The position numbers were made by a program, and so were the translations under genes. A model generated the notes under the pieces. The model was not told where the DNA came from. It saw only the letters and a list, made by a program, of their open reading frames with translations, and ran no database searches. A stretch of 32,207 nt of DNA from Candidatus Coproplasma excrementavium (GTDB lineage Bacteria; Bacillota; Clostridia; Christensenellales; Borkfalkiaceae): NCBI GenBank assembly GCA_018715195.1, contig DVMA01000041.1, positions 1 through 32,207 on the forward strand. Direction: 5' to 3'. Below, piece by piece: positions 1-8,726 of this stretch. The first letter of the stretch is position 1; each line of letters starts with the position of its first letter.

Positions 1-36
1 CGCCCGTTTTCAGTCGAAAACGGGCGGTTTTCTTTT
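1..36 (+). terminator. Rho-independent terminator of a gene left of the window
   Basis: A perfect 10-bp stem (CGCCCGTTTT at 1-10 with AAAACGGGCG at 17-26) and a six-base loop are followed by a T-rich stretch (GTTTTCTTTT). It would end transcription of a plus-strand gene lying outside the window. Confidence 0.7.
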
Positions 37-46
37 CCCAAAAAAA

Positions 47-262
47 CACTCGCTGAGCGAGTGGATAAAGAGCTTACAGCTATGGACAAAAAATAACTCC
101 CGTAATGCAATTTCAGCGACTGGAATCGCAAAAAAGTAAACCTTGAGGTATCCGGTGAGGGATGCAGATAGGTTATCACATATAAAATGGAGACGCCAAT
201 GTCACATAGTGTTTGCTCTGAAATATCGCTGGCAAATAATACACGGTAAATACAGAGAATAC
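47..262 (+). mobile_element. Remnant of the left end of an IS200-type element with tnpA start
   Basis: A perfect hairpin (CACTCGC, loop TGA, GCGAGTG, 47-63) lies about 80 bp ahead of a reading frame whose residues 10-34 read RLSHIKW...CHIVFALKYRWQIIHGKYRE. This closely resembles the start of IS200/IS605 TnpA (family pattern SLSHTKW..KYHIVFAPKYRR..IYGK). IS200 elements carry subterminal hairpins, so 47-63 may be the left-end hairpin. The catalytic HUH motif and the Tyr that should follow are absent, because the frame changes to GH2 sequence near 262. It is a dead remnant. The exact left tip and the junction cannot be fixed without a reference element. Confidence 0.6.
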
Positions 263-1003
263 GCTCCGTCATTCTTTCACGACGATTCGTGGGTTGCGGC
301 GGGAAGTGGCAGGCTGGACCTCATAGGTACGCCCTGGGGCGAAGCGCTCTATACAAAGGTGGCTTTCGACCTGGAGGATAAGCCTCAGATTGCCGTCGTG
401 CCCGTAAATCATACCAAAGAAAAACATTCGCCTTCCGCATGGCGTTTCTCAAACGCAATACCTTCGTGGAGCTGGAACGGGCTGGACGGCAAAAAAGCAA
501 AAGTGGAAGTTTATTCCAAAGCGCCCGTCGTAGAACTCTATGTCAATGGCGAAAAAGTCGGTAAGAAAAAGTTCAGAAAAAATTGTTGCTTCAATTTCAG
601 CGTCATTTATAAAGGCGGAAAAATAGAGGCGGTTGCCAAAGACAAAGATGGAAAAGAGCTGAGCCGTAACAGCCTTGTCACTGCAGGAGAGGAAACCATT
701 CTTGCCGTAATTCCCGAAAAGCGGAAGGTAAGCGCAGGCGAGGTCTGCTTTGTGAATGTGGCATATACCGATTCGCTCGGCACGGTTAAACCGCTCTGTC
801 ATAAGGATATTGAAATAAAAGTAGAGGGCGGCGAGCTTTTGGCATTCGGCAATGGCTGTCCCGTCAATAAAAATGGCTTTAACGATACAAAGACATTCAC
901 CTATTACGGCCGCGCAATGGCAGTCATAAAAGCTGGCAAAACAGATGTAAAAGTGACGGTAAGTGACGGTACGCTTACTGGTGAAGCGGTGATTAAGGTC
1001 TGA
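143..1003 (+). CDS. Chimeric fragment: TnpA start joined to C-terminal part of a GH2 glycosidase
   Basis: The 286-residue frame is two pieces. Residues ~1-38 are the start of an IS200-type transposase. From about residue 40 it reads as the C-terminal third of a glycoside hydrolase family 2 protein of the beta-galactosidase/glucuronidase type: GSGRLDLIGTPWGEALY, then NHTKEKHSPSAWRFSN and SWSWNGLDGKKAKVEVYSKAP (residues ~52-130), followed by Ig-like beta domains with VELYVNGEKVGKKKF, AGEVCFVNVAY and GGELLAFGNGCP. The sugar-binding domain, the TIM barrel and both catalytic Glu residues of GH2 are missing, so it cannot be an active glycosidase. Frames stay open across the junction, suggesting a recent event. 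No good ribosome-binding site is seen at 143. GH2 assignment of the tail is fairly sure; whether any product is made is not. Confidence 0.65.
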   Translation: MRYPVRDADRLSHIKWRRQCHIVFALKYRWQIIHGKYREYAPSFFHDDSWVAAGSGRLDLIGTPWGEALYTKVAFDLEDKPQIAVVPVNHTKEKHSPSAWRFSNAIPSWSWNGLDGKKAKVEVYSKAPVVELYVNGEKVGKKKFRKNCCFNFSVIYKGGKIEAVAKDKDGKELSRNSLVTAGEETILAVIPEKRKVSAGEVCFVNVAYTDSLGTVKPLCHKDIEIKVEGGELLAFGNGCPVNKNGFNDTKTFTYYGRAMAVIKAGKTDVKVTVSDGTLTGEAVIKV

Positions 1004-1013
1004 TTTTCTGTTT

Positions 1014-1047
1014 AAAAGTGCGTGGGCATTGTTGTCCATGCACTTTT
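1014..1047 (+). terminator. Terminator after the GH2 fragment
   Basis: AAAAGTGCGTGG (1014-1025) pairs with CCATGCACTTTT (1036-1047), with one G-T pair and a ten-base loop. The 3' arm ends in TTTT, 10 bp after the GH2 stop codon. Confidence 0.65.
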
Positions 1048-1202
1048 CATTTGTTGAGTGTTACAGAGAAAATTTTTATATTTAATCAGGTAAAAAGATA
1101 TAGGTTTTTTTGCGGAGCGTAAAGGCCGACGCACTCGTCTGTGACACGCACGAACCACGGTGAGATGTTATAGTTTATACGGGGGCATTTTTTGCCGGGG
1201 TA
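1048..1202. other. Gene-free part of the 1004-1327 spacer
   Basis: The 324-bp gap between the GH2 fragment and the next gene holds a terminator at its left, a promoter at its right (1203-1231) and a 5' leader of about 90 nt. Between them the sequence is AT-rich with no frame of note, no recognised RNA and no copy of the 28-nt repeat found elsewhere in the window. Confidence 0.4.
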
Positions 1203-1231
1203 TTGCAAAACAATTTCGGCTATGATATAAT
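1203..1231 (+). promoter_or_regulatory. Sigma-A promoter for the 469-residue anchored protein
   Basis: TTGCAA (1203-1208), a 17-bp spacer and TATAAT (1226-1231), with TGA immediately before the -10 (extended -10). The predicted start of transcription near 1238 leaves a leader of about 90 nt before the ATG at 1328. Confidence 0.7.
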
Positions 1232-1327
1232 TTAATAAAAATATAAGAGTTTTAATGGAAAGGCATAAAAACAGTCAGCCGAATTTATGTCGCCGTCCGG
1301 AAAATATGACAAGGAGGAAAAAGCAGA

Positions 1328-2737
1328 ATGAAAAAACGTGCAGCAATCATAACCGTAACTTTTGTCTCTGTGCTTGTCGTTGCCGCCGCAATCTTTGTCG
1401 GCCTGTTTTTCGGCCTTAGAACAAAAGCCGATTTCAACGCGAACATTCACCGTCTGATGAACGGTACGCAGTTGGCAAACGATGAGTTCGTCGGCTTTGC
1501 TATTCACTCCGCTCGTCAGAGCGGTGACGGTACAGCATCCCTCGTAATGCGCAGCAAAGAATCAGCCGCGGAAACAGTAACGGATACTCTGTTCGCCGTC
1601 GATGAGGATTTCACCGCCGAAGAAGTACAGTTCAACAATCTTTCCGTTGAAAATACGGGAGAGATTACACAAAAAGACATAAATGAATACGGAGCGATTA
1701 CGCAGATCGCCGTCATGAACAACATTCTGTTTATACAGATTACCGCACGCGATGCCGTAACTTCCGATGAAATCAAGGAAGATTCTTATTTTACGATAAG
1801 CCCTTTTTCCGCGGTATTTGCCGTTGATCTGGAATCTAAAAAGGTATCTTCCGTCAGGGACGCCTGTCTGGACGTCGGACTGCAGGAAGCCGGGGAAATT
1901 ATGTATTTTGACATCAGCTACGGGCTGTTTTTCACCAATCCCGGTATAACGTCGTGGCGACAGGAAACTTATCTCATACAGTTGCAGGACGGTATTTTCC
2001 GAATTATAAAAGTTGCCGATACGCCGAACGGAGAATATATACAGGACAAATACAAGAACATTTATCTGTTCGACAGCGAGTATATCAATCATAAAGATTA
2101 CGATATGAACCTTGTCACTCTGTTTACCTTCGACGACAAGATTTATGATTATTTCATGTCCTCGGATAAATGCATTTTCAGAGCGTTGAAGAGCGACAGG
2201 TATTCTAACGGAAATTATTTTACCGTGGAAAGCCTTCAGGCGGATGGCCGTTGGGAGGAAGAAACGTCCTCTTCCGATAAAATTCTTAGAAACCAACTGA
2301 CATATTCCAGCGCTTTCCAGGGCGGAGAATGGATGCTGAAAGAAGGCAACATTATACGTATTGCCTATAATGTCGGAGGAACGCTGGATTGCTATAACGT
2401 GGACGGCAAGCTGATAGCGCATCTCAAGGGCGACAGCGAAGAGGTTGTCCTTTGCATAGGCGACGAAAATCAGATTACGGCGGACTTTGAGTACATAAAT
2501 TTCGATGCCGACGGTTATGCCGACTATGAAAAGATAGTTTGCTATGAAACCGACAGCCCTGTATATCGGTACTGGATTTCGATAAACGGAACGACGCACA
2601 TTCTGAAAGAGTATAACGACGATAATTCTTTCCGACAGTACAAAATTGAGGTAAATGACGGAAAGATTGAACTGACAGAGATTAAACCAATGTATAACGG
2701 GGTAGAAATATCCGAAGAAATAATATTTCCGAACTGA
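1328..2737 (+). CDS. Membrane-anchored extracytoplasmic protein of unknown function
   Basis: 469 residues. The start is fixed by AAGGAGG about 10 bp upstream. A basic N-terminus (MKKRAA) and one hydrophobic segment (residues ~6-31, ITVTFVSVLVVAAAIFVGLF) without a lipobox Cys point to an uncleaved anchor, with the remaining ~435 residues outside the membrane. The rest is rich in Asp, Tyr and short beta-strand-like stretches (for example YQ/LFTFDDKIYDYFM and RIAYNVGGTLDCYNVDGKLIAHLKG near residues 260-365), as in beta-propeller or other all-beta folds, but no family was recognised. It has its own promoter and a strong terminator, so it is probably monocistronic. The ABC transporter follows on the same strand after 150 bp, which may be coincidence. 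Confidence 0.75.
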   Translation: MKKRAAIITVTFVSVLVVAAAIFVGLFFGLRTKADFNANIHRLMNGTQLANDEFVGFAIHSARQSGDGTASLVMRSKESAAETVTDTLFAVDEDFTAEEVQFNNLSVENTGEITQKDINEYGAITQIAVMNNILFIQITARDAVTSDEIKEDSYFTISPFSAVFAVDLESKKVSSVRDACLDVGLQEAGEIMYFDISYGLFFTNPGITSWRQETYLIQLQDGIFRIIKVADTPNGEYIQDKYKNIYLFDSEYINHKDYDMNLVTLFTFDDKIYDYFMSSDKCIFRALKSDRYSNGNYFTVESLQADGRWEEETSSSDKILRNQLTYSSAFQGGEWMLKEGNIIRIAYNVGGTLDCYNVDGKLIAHLKGDSEEVVLCIGDENQITADFEYINFDADGYADYEKIVCYETDSPVYRYWISINGTTHILKEYNDDNSFRQYKIEVNDGKIELTEIKPMYNGVEISEEIIFPN

Positions 2738-2746
2738 ACCACAAAT

Positions 2747-2787
2747 AAAAGCGGCGGGAGCCATATGGCTCCCGCCGCTTTTATTTT
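2747..2787 (+). terminator. Perfect 36-nt palindromic terminator
   Basis: 2747-2782 is a perfect inverted repeat: AAAAGCGGCGGGAGCCAT and its exact complement, 18 bp per arm, followed by ATTTTATTTT. It lies 10 bp after the stop codon of the anchored protein and can act on either strand. Confidence 0.85.
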
Positions 2788-2891
2788 ATTTTCAGTTATA
2801 AGCCTCGCCGATTTATTACAATAATTTTACAAAAAATGCCTAAAAAAATTACATCTTTATTATACAATCAACCGTGTGGATTGGTCGGTAT

Positions 2892-5141
2892 ATGATTCAG
2901 GCGAAAAATATTTCAAAAATTTATAAAAAGAAGGGGCAGCATATACGTGCACTGAAGCCCTGCAGCCTCACTCTGGAAGACAGCGGACTGGTTGTAATTA
3001 CGGGCGAAACGGGCAGCGGAAAATCTACCCTTTTATCCATTCTCGGCGGCATGCAAAAGCCCGATTCGGGCGAGGTTATCGGCGCGCAGAGGGCTGTTTC
3101 CTTTGTCTATCAGAACTCAATGCTGCTTGACGATATGACTCTGCGGCAGAACATACAGTTTGTAAACAGACTGTATCCCGAACACGCAGAAAATACTGAC
3201 GCGCTGATTGAAAAGTTTGGTCTGAGCAGTCGGTTGAACAACTACCCCAATGAGCTTTCCGGCGGCGAAAAACAGCGTGCGGCGCTGCTTATTGCCATTA
3301 TGGAAAACAAGCCTGCCGTGTTTGCGGACGAGCCTACGGGCAATCTTGACGAGGAGCACGCCCGCGGCATTGCAATGCTGTTGAAGGAACTTTCTCAAAC
3401 CCGACTGGTGGTTGTGGTGACTCACGACAACGATATCTTTGAAGACCTTGCCGACAGAACGATAGTCGTTGCAGACGGGGAAATTATAAGCGACAGTCTG
3501 GCTTATAAACAGCCTGAAAGCTCCGCGGGCGCTGTGCAAAATATTGAAAGCAATTTTTTGCCGCGTTCGCCGCGGTTCGGAATAAGGGATACGGCGGCGG
3601 TTGCCCTTTCGGCGGTAAAAAAATCAAAGACGAGGTTTGCTCTATTATTCGTTTCCCTTCTGCTGGCGCTGTTATGCGTTATAACTTTCACGAATAATCT
3701 GTTTTCGCGGGAGGAAAACAGAGTGTATACCGCGCTTTGTTCGCAAAACGCCGAATGCATGGATTTTGTAAAGACAGACGGCGAAAACTTTCAGCCCCTC
3801 AAAATGACGGAAGAGGAGCTTAAAGGTTACCTGGATAAATATTCAGCCGCGTATTTTATCGACAGCGAGCGCTCCTGTATCTTTGAAAGTGACGGCAACG
3901 CGCTCACGGAAGAAATCAAGGTTGCAAGAGTGTATGTTTATGGCGAATGCAATATGCGCATTCTTGCGGGAACAGCCGCTCTTTCTGACGGCGAAATTGC
4001 CATCTCCGACTGCGTTGCTTCGGACATATGTGCGGGTGTTTTGCGCGTTTTCGGGACAGATATGCAGTATGCGGACCTGCTCGGAAAAACGCTTGACGGG
4101 TACGTTATCTCCGCAGTATACTCCACCGCTTATGACGGGCGGGAACCTTCCGCGGACAACGCCGACGCCTTCGACAGACAGCACCGCACCATTTATTTCA
4201 ATTACAATACATACGTTTCCCGCATACCAGGTTCAACGCAGGTAAATTACGGGTTTGACGATATGTATTCCAACTTTGTGGTCGTCTACAGCGAAAGCGA
4301 CCTGCCCTTCGGATACAGACTTTTGTATGGCTCGGATAAGCTTGAAGAGGGGGAAGTGCTGCTGCCCGAAGAGTATGCGCGCTATTTTGCGGGTGACGGC
4401 GACCCGCAGAGTATTGTCGGACGTGAGATTGTGCTCACTTTTGCGGAAATGTCGGCGCTGCCCGCAAACAAGGAACACCTCATTTCCCTTGCCGAAAAGA
4501 AGTATAAAGTTGCGGGCATATATTCCTCGCAGACGGGCTATGTCAATCTGGTGATGAACGCGCACGACTATCCCGAAATTTATTTCACTTATTCCACGCA
4601 GATTACGGGCGCAAGCGCGGGCATAAGCATAGCGGGGTGCAACCTGGGCGTCATTGAAAAGGCGTATGCCGACGGACTTGTCGATGGTTCCTTTGCACGG
4701 TACAATATTTCTGGCAGTTTCTCGTGGTTGCAGACCATTGCTCTGATTGCCGAATTTGTAAGCGCCGTGCTTATCCTGATTTCGTTTTTCATACTCGTAT
4801 CGTTCATAAATGATTCCGTGGCAAAAAATCTGCGTACAATGGGTGCATTGAAGTCGCTGGGCATATCCTCTGCAAAGATTGCCTGCATATGGCTGTTACA
4901 GTGCGCCGTGTGCGTTGCGGCCGTGTTTTTATGCACCGCGCTGTTGCAGATTCCGCTCGTGTTTGCGTGGAACGGTCTGCTTGCGGATGTGGTGGAGGGA
5001 GGCATATCAATTGTGTATTACGGCTTGCCGAGCGTACTGCTCGCGGCGGGAGTGCTTGCCGCATATCTCGGGTGCGCGTATGCAATCATACTTTCAAAGC
5101 TGAAAGCAAAGAGTTCGGCCGACCTGGTATATGAGAGGTAA
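2892..5141 (+). CDS. MacB-like ABC transporter, ATPase fused to FtsX-type permease
   Basis: About 749 residues from the ATG at 2892 (MIQAKNISKIYK, the usual start of this family); an in-frame GTG at 2874 is the alternative, and neither has a clear Shine-Dalgarno site. The first ~215 residues are an ABC ATPase with Walker A GETGSGKST, Q-loop YQNS, signature LSGGEKQR, Walker B AVFADEPTGNLD and the switch His in VVVVTHD. Next come one transmembrane helix (~residues 249-270), an extracytoplasmic domain of about 340 residues, and three helices at the C-terminus around SFINDSVAKNLRTMGALKSLGIS, typical of FtsX permeases. MacB/LolD-type ATPases act on lipoproteins, antimicrobial peptides or envelope processes rather than importing sugars. 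As one chain it would dimerise. The substrate is unknown. Confidence 0.88.
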   Translation: MIQAKNISKIYKKKGQHIRALKPCSLTLEDSGLVVITGETGSGKSTLLSILGGMQKPDSGEVIGAQRAVSFVYQNSMLLDDMTLRQNIQFVNRLYPEHAENTDALIEKFGLSSRLNNYPNELSGGEKQRAALLIAIMENKPAVFADEPTGNLDEEHARGIAMLLKELSQTRLVVVVTHDNDIFEDLADRTIVVADGEIISDSLAYKQPESSAGAVQNIESNFLPRSPRFGIRDTAAVALSAVKKSKTRFALLFVSLLLALLCVITFTNNLFSREENRVYTALCSQNAECMDFVKTDGENFQPLKMTEEELKGYLDKYSAAYFIDSERSCIFESDGNALTEEIKVARVYVYGECNMRILAGTAALSDGEIAISDCVASDICAGVLRVFGTDMQYADLLGKTLDGYVISAVYSTAYDGREPSADNADAFDRQHRTIYFNYNTYVSRIPGSTQVNYGFDDMYSNFVVVYSESDLPFGYRLLYGSDKLEEGEVLLPEEYARYFAGDGDPQSIVGREIVLTFAEMSALPANKEHLISLAEKKYKVAGIYSSQTGYVNLVMNAHDYPEIYFTYSTQITGASAGISIAGCNLGVIEKAYADGLVDGSFARYNISGSFSWLQTIALIAEFVSAVLILISFFILVSFINDSVAKNLRTMGALKSLGISSAKIACIWLLQCAVCVAAVFLCTALLQIPLVFAWNGLLADVVEGGISIVYYGLPSVLLAAGVLAAYLGCAYAIILSKLKAKSSADLVYER

Positions 5142-5185
5142 GCAGGTTATATTTTTCTCGAAACGTATTGCAAATTTTATCTTCA

Positions 5186-5230
5186 AAAAAAGGGAGCAGC
5201 CCGCCGCAGAATGCGGCGGGCTGCTCTTTT
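5186..5230. terminator. Bidirectional terminator between convergent genes
   Basis: GAGCAGCCCGCCGCA (5194-5208) pairs perfectly with TGCGGCGGGCTGCTC (5212-5226) over a three-base loop, with an A run before it and TTTT after. It serves the ABC transporter on the plus strand and the GH3 #1 operon on the minus strand. Confidence 0.85.
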
Positions 5231-5264
5231 ATTCAGGCGTCTGGAGGGAATATGTAAAGTGAAA

Positions 5265-5669
5265 TTACTTTATCTTTTTGTCTACGCCCATAAAGCCGCT
5301 CACGCAGTTGCATATCATTGCAAGCACGGTGAATACAGCCGCTGCAATGAGCGAGGAGGAGATGCTCTGCTCGACAACGTTGTTGAGTATGAGGCCTATC
5401 ATGTTGAGCTGGGGTACGAGTGCGAGCATAAATCCCGCGCCCGCGCAAACGCACGATACGAGCAGGCCTATGCCGAAGAAATCTTTATACATAGTCACGG
5501 CGGAGCCGAGTATGGCTACTATGAACAGCACGGCTATGCCGCCCAGGTCGTCCTTGTCCGCCGCAACGAGCGTGCATATCATTGCGATGATTGTGAGCAC
5601 CGCTGCCGCGAAAGTAATGTAAAAACCTATCTTCTTTTTTGAGAGAAAGGATGCAAAAGCGTTATTCAT
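5265..5669 (-). CDS. Small four-helix membrane protein coupled to GH3 #1
   Basis: 134 residues with four predicted membrane helices (about 14-36, 43-60, 64-87 and 105-127) and a lysine-rich end (FMGVDKKIK). Its ATG overlaps the stop codon of the GH3 gene (ATGA at 5666-5669), so translation is probably coupled and the two products made together. No family was recognised. A protein of the same layout follows GH3 #3 at 28911 with the same ATGA overlap, which suggests a partner in anchoring, folding or export of the enzyme, or sensing; this is inference from context only. Confidence 0.8.
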   Translation of the reverse strand: MNNAFASFLSKKKIGFYITFAAAVLTIIAMICTLVAADKDDLGGIAVLFIVAILGSAVTMYKDFFGIGLLVSCVCAGAGFMLALVPQLNMIGLILNNVVEQSISSSLIAAAVFTVLAMICNCVSGFMGVDKKIK

Positions 5670-8581
5670 TCTGCGTTTCCTCCGTTATTCTTTTTGCCTT
5701 TTACAAGGAATACTACATACGCTGCAAGCGAAATGGCTGTAAGGCCTGCCACTATGCCGATTGCCGTGTAGATTGCGCTTTCCCACCAGGGCAGTACCGC
5801 TATGGAAGTGCCTTCAACCGCGTGGCTGTTCACATAAGCGTACAGAACGCGCTTGTTTGCTTCGCGCAGAGCCGCCTGAGCTACGGGGTCGTCGCCCTTG
5901 GTTACGTTTGCAAGTATTACGCTGCTGTAAGTATCGGCAGTGGTATCGAACATATCGGTGCCCGCTTTGAGGCATTCAATGGCGTGCATGAAATCCCATG
6001 CCGCATAGTCGGTTATGGTGTAGCCCTTGAAGCCCCATTCGCCGCGGAGAACGCCCGTAAGCAGTGACCACGATGCGCCTGCATAGGTGCAGCCCACGCG
6101 GGAGAAGGAGGTCATGGTGCCCATTGCGCCGCCTATGGTGAATGAACCCTGGAAGGAACGGAGCTGAAGTTCGCGTCCGCTCTGCTCATTGAAGAAGTTG
6201 ATAAGGCTGCAACGGTTCTTTTCCTGGTCGTTGAACGCATAGTGCTTGGGGCAGGCTATGCAACCCTTGTCCTGAAGGCCGCGGCACTGGCGCGCGCCCA
6301 TCCAGTAAGCCATCATCGAATCTTCGGAATAATATTCAAAGTTACGTGCGGAGTAGGGGGTGCGGTGAAGGTTGGCGCCGGGTGCCCATATGGAAGTCTT
6401 GCCGAGGTACAGACCGTCCTCGCCCATGAATTCGCCCTGCTTGTATGCAAGGTCCTGGTTCCAGGTGGAGGCAAGCGTGCACTGCGACTGGTATACGCGT
6501 GCGCTGAGTTCTTCGGGGTTGGTGCTTGCGTCGCCGTATGTGCCCGAGAAGCCTGCGGGGCCGTCGCCGTCTACCGAGCCTTCATATCCGATAGACTCTA
6601 TGGGACGGGTAAGGCTGTTGCCCTGGGTGAACGTGCACATCTCTTCCCAGCTCATCTGCGCAAGAATAAGCTCCCACGCGGAGTCGTTGTAGTTGTCGCT
6701 GCCGTACAGCATGGAAAGGTCGTAGCTGTTGCCGCTGGATACGGGCACGCTGGTCACGTCGTCGTAGTCGCCGTGGGAATAGTCGTAGTCGGGATTCTTA
6801 TCCTGCTGACCTGAGAGCAGTTCCATCATATCCTGGGTGGCGTACAGGTCGTCCTCGGTGGTGGGGAAGGTGGACCAGTCTTTGCGCGTCAGATATGTGT
6901 ACTTGTCAGCATCGTCATCCATAAAGTAGTTGTAGTCGGCATCGTCGAAGAGGTTGGTTATCTCGTTGCCCGTTATGGAGGAGGTGCTGTAAGTTTCGTC
7001 GTCAAATGTATCCTGCTCGAACGTTCTTGTCTTGTCGGCATCGCCGAGGTCGCTGTGCGCGGAGGACTTTGCCGCGATTATGTTGTTGAGCGCGTCGTGC
7101 GCGTCGTCGCCTATTGCAAAGTAGTAGGTGCCCGCGTCGAGTATGTAGGTCTTTGCCTTGGTGTAGTCGTAGCTTGCAAGGAATTCAAGGCTGCACTCTA
7201 TTTCAACGGTGCGCTCCTCGCCCTTGGGTACTTCCACCTTTGCAAAGTTGAGCAGCTGAACGGCCGACTTTTCAACGTTGTTTTCCTTGTCGTAGTCGGT
7301 GTAGGGCGACTGCGCGTACAGCTGAACGACCGACTTGCCGTCCATATCGCCCGTATTTTCAACCTTTACGCTGACTTTTACCGTGCCGTTCTCAACGGAG
7401 AAGCTCTCTATCGTCTGCTCGAAAGTGGTGTAGGAGAGGCCGTGGCCGAATGCGTAGCATACTTCGTCGTCATAGTTCCACGTATCGCCTTCGCTTGCAT
7501 ATATGCCGTAGTTGCCGCCCGCCTTGGAGTCGGGGTTGAGCAGAGCATCTTCATAGCGCGTTTCGTAGTAGCGGTAACCTACGTAAATGCCCTCCTTCAT
7601 TGCAACGTACTTGGTGGCGTATTCGTTCGCGCCGCCTACGTACTCTTCAACTTCAGCTGCGTTTGTAAGGGTGTGGTCGTACATATTCTGCGCTGCGGGA
7701 GAGGAGAGGGAGGATGCCGCATATGTATCGGTGAGGTGACCAGAGGGGTTTACCTTGCCCGTGAGTATGTCCACAAGCGCCTCGGTGCCGTTTATGCCGA
7801 AGCCGCCCGCGTGAACTATCGCGTCTATTTCGGGGTCGTCGGCAATGGGGCCTACGCCCATGGTGTTGTCCTCGTTGAGCACCACAACTATGTGCTCTAT
7901 GTAGGAAAGCGATTTTACGTAGCTTATCAGCGCCTTTTCAGCTTCGTCAAGCTCCATAAAGCCGGGTGCGGGGTCGGTGCCTTCACCTATGCAGCGCGCC
8001 AGCCAGATTATCGCCGTGTTTCCGTACTGGCTGAAAGTGCTGGTAACGTTCTCGGGGAACTGCGAGGGATTGACTTCGCCCGTGGTGTATTCGTCCGACA
8101 GACGTCCGCCAGTCTTGCGCTTTTCGCAGGTGGAGTAGTAGTTGTAAAGCGTGTCGTTTATCTCTATGCCCGCATTGTTGAAAGCCGTCTTTACGTTTAT
8201 GCAGTTGGGGTCGGTAACCTGACCTGCGCCGCCGCCGCCGCCATATACGGCGCTTTCGGAGTTGCGGCCGAATATGTTGAGTTTGCTCACGTTCTTAAGC
8301 GGAAGCACGCCGTTGTTCTTGAGCAGAACTATGCCCTCCTGTGCGACAGCCTTTATGTTGGCGTGTTTGGCTTCCACCATATCCTGCCAGCTGTCGTAAG
8401 AGCTCTTGTAAGTTGCATCGGCATCGGGTACCACAACACGGTTGGACGTGCCGAGGTAAGAGTTGATGTCCGATTCGTTCAGCTTTGCGCCGACGGCGAG
8501 GCCCGCTCCGAGCGTGAGCACGGACGCAAGCGAGATTGTCAGGCCGCGGAACAGACTGCTGAGAAGTGTTCCCTGTTTCAT
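5666..8581 (-). CDS. Membrane-tethered GH3 glycosidase with reversed domain order (#1)
   Basis: 971 residues; start set by GGAGG 6-10 bp before the ATG. A hydrophobic segment lies at residues ~12-32 and a second at ~936-960, followed by KGKKNN. Between them the GH3 domains are in reverse order: the alpha/beta sandwich first (EGIVLLKNNGVLPLKN at 82-97; ARCIGEG with Glu200 as likely acid/base), a fibronectin-like domain (VENTGDMDGKSVVQLY, 408-422), then the TIM barrel (DGDGPAGF at 671-678, HRTPYSARNFEYYSED, KHYAFNDQE at 779-787, and GYTITDYAA with Asp858 as likely nucleophile). Reversed GH3 enzymes are known from Butyrivibrio and Ruminococcus beta-glucosidases. Both catalytic residues appear present, so activity on beta-glucosides or related glycans is likely; the substrate is not predictable. 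If both segments stay in the membrane, the enzyme is held at both ends. Confidence 0.88.
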   Translation of the reverse strand: MKQGTLLSSLFRGLTISLASVLTLGAGLAVGAKLNESDINSYLGTSNRVVVPDADATYKSSYDSWQDMVEAKHANIKAVAQEGIVLLKNNGVLPLKNVSKLNIFGRNSESAVYGGGGGAGQVTDPNCINVKTAFNNAGIEINDTLYNYYSTCEKRKTGGRLSDEYTTGEVNPSQFPENVTSTFSQYGNTAIIWLARCIGEGTDPAPGFMELDEAEKALISYVKSLSYIEHIVVVLNEDNTMGVGPIADDPEIDAIVHAGGFGINGTEALVDILTGKVNPSGHLTDTYAASSLSSPAAQNMYDHTLTNAAEVEEYVGGANEYATKYVAMKEGIYVGYRYYETRYEDALLNPDSKAGGNYGIYASEGDTWNYDDEVCYAFGHGLSYTTFEQTIESFSVENGTVKVSVKVENTGDMDGKSVVQLYAQSPYTDYDKENNVEKSAVQLLNFAKVEVPKGEERTVEIECSLEFLASYDYTKAKTYILDAGTYYFAIGDDAHDALNNIIAAKSSAHSDLGDADKTRTFEQDTFDDETYSTSSITGNEITNLFDDADYNYFMDDDADKYTYLTRKDWSTFPTTEDDLYATQDMMELLSGQQDKNPDYDYSHGDYDDVTSVPVSSGNSYDLSMLYGSDNYNDSAWELILAQMSWEEMCTFTQGNSLTRPIESIGYEGSVDGDGPAGFSGTYGDASTNPEELSARVYQSQCTLASTWNQDLAYKQGEFMGEDGLYLGKTSIWAPGANLHRTPYSARNFEYYSEDSMMAYWMGARQCRGLQDKGCIACPKHYAFNDQEKNRCSLINFFNEQSGRELQLRSFQGSFTIGGAMGTMTSFSRVGCTYAGASWSLLTGVLRGEWGFKGYTITDYAAWDFMHAIECLKAGTDMFDTTADTYSSVILANVTKGDDPVAQAALREANKRVLYAYVNSHAVEGTSIAVLPWWESAIYTAIGIVAGLTAISLAAYVVFLVKGKKNNGGNAE

Positions 8582-8726
8582 CTGAAACCTCCAATATTTT
8601 TTTCGGGAAAAAGGTCTCCCTTATCTGTTTTGAACGGGGTTTTCCCTGTTGCGGTCATAACATAACATAAATTTTTTAGTTTTTCACATTTTTGGCAAAA
8701 TTCGCACAAAACAGGCAAAAATCACG

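Noticed and set aside
2861-2876. Leaderless GTG start for the ABC transporter at 2874 after TATACA
   Set aside because: No -35 box at proper distance, and the family normally starts at the internal ATG at 2892; kept only as an alternative.
8658-8672. Short repeat CATAACATAACATAA as a possible phase-variable tract ahead of GH3 #1
   Set aside because: Only about three 5-bp units and no clear -35/-10 spacing that would change with unit number.
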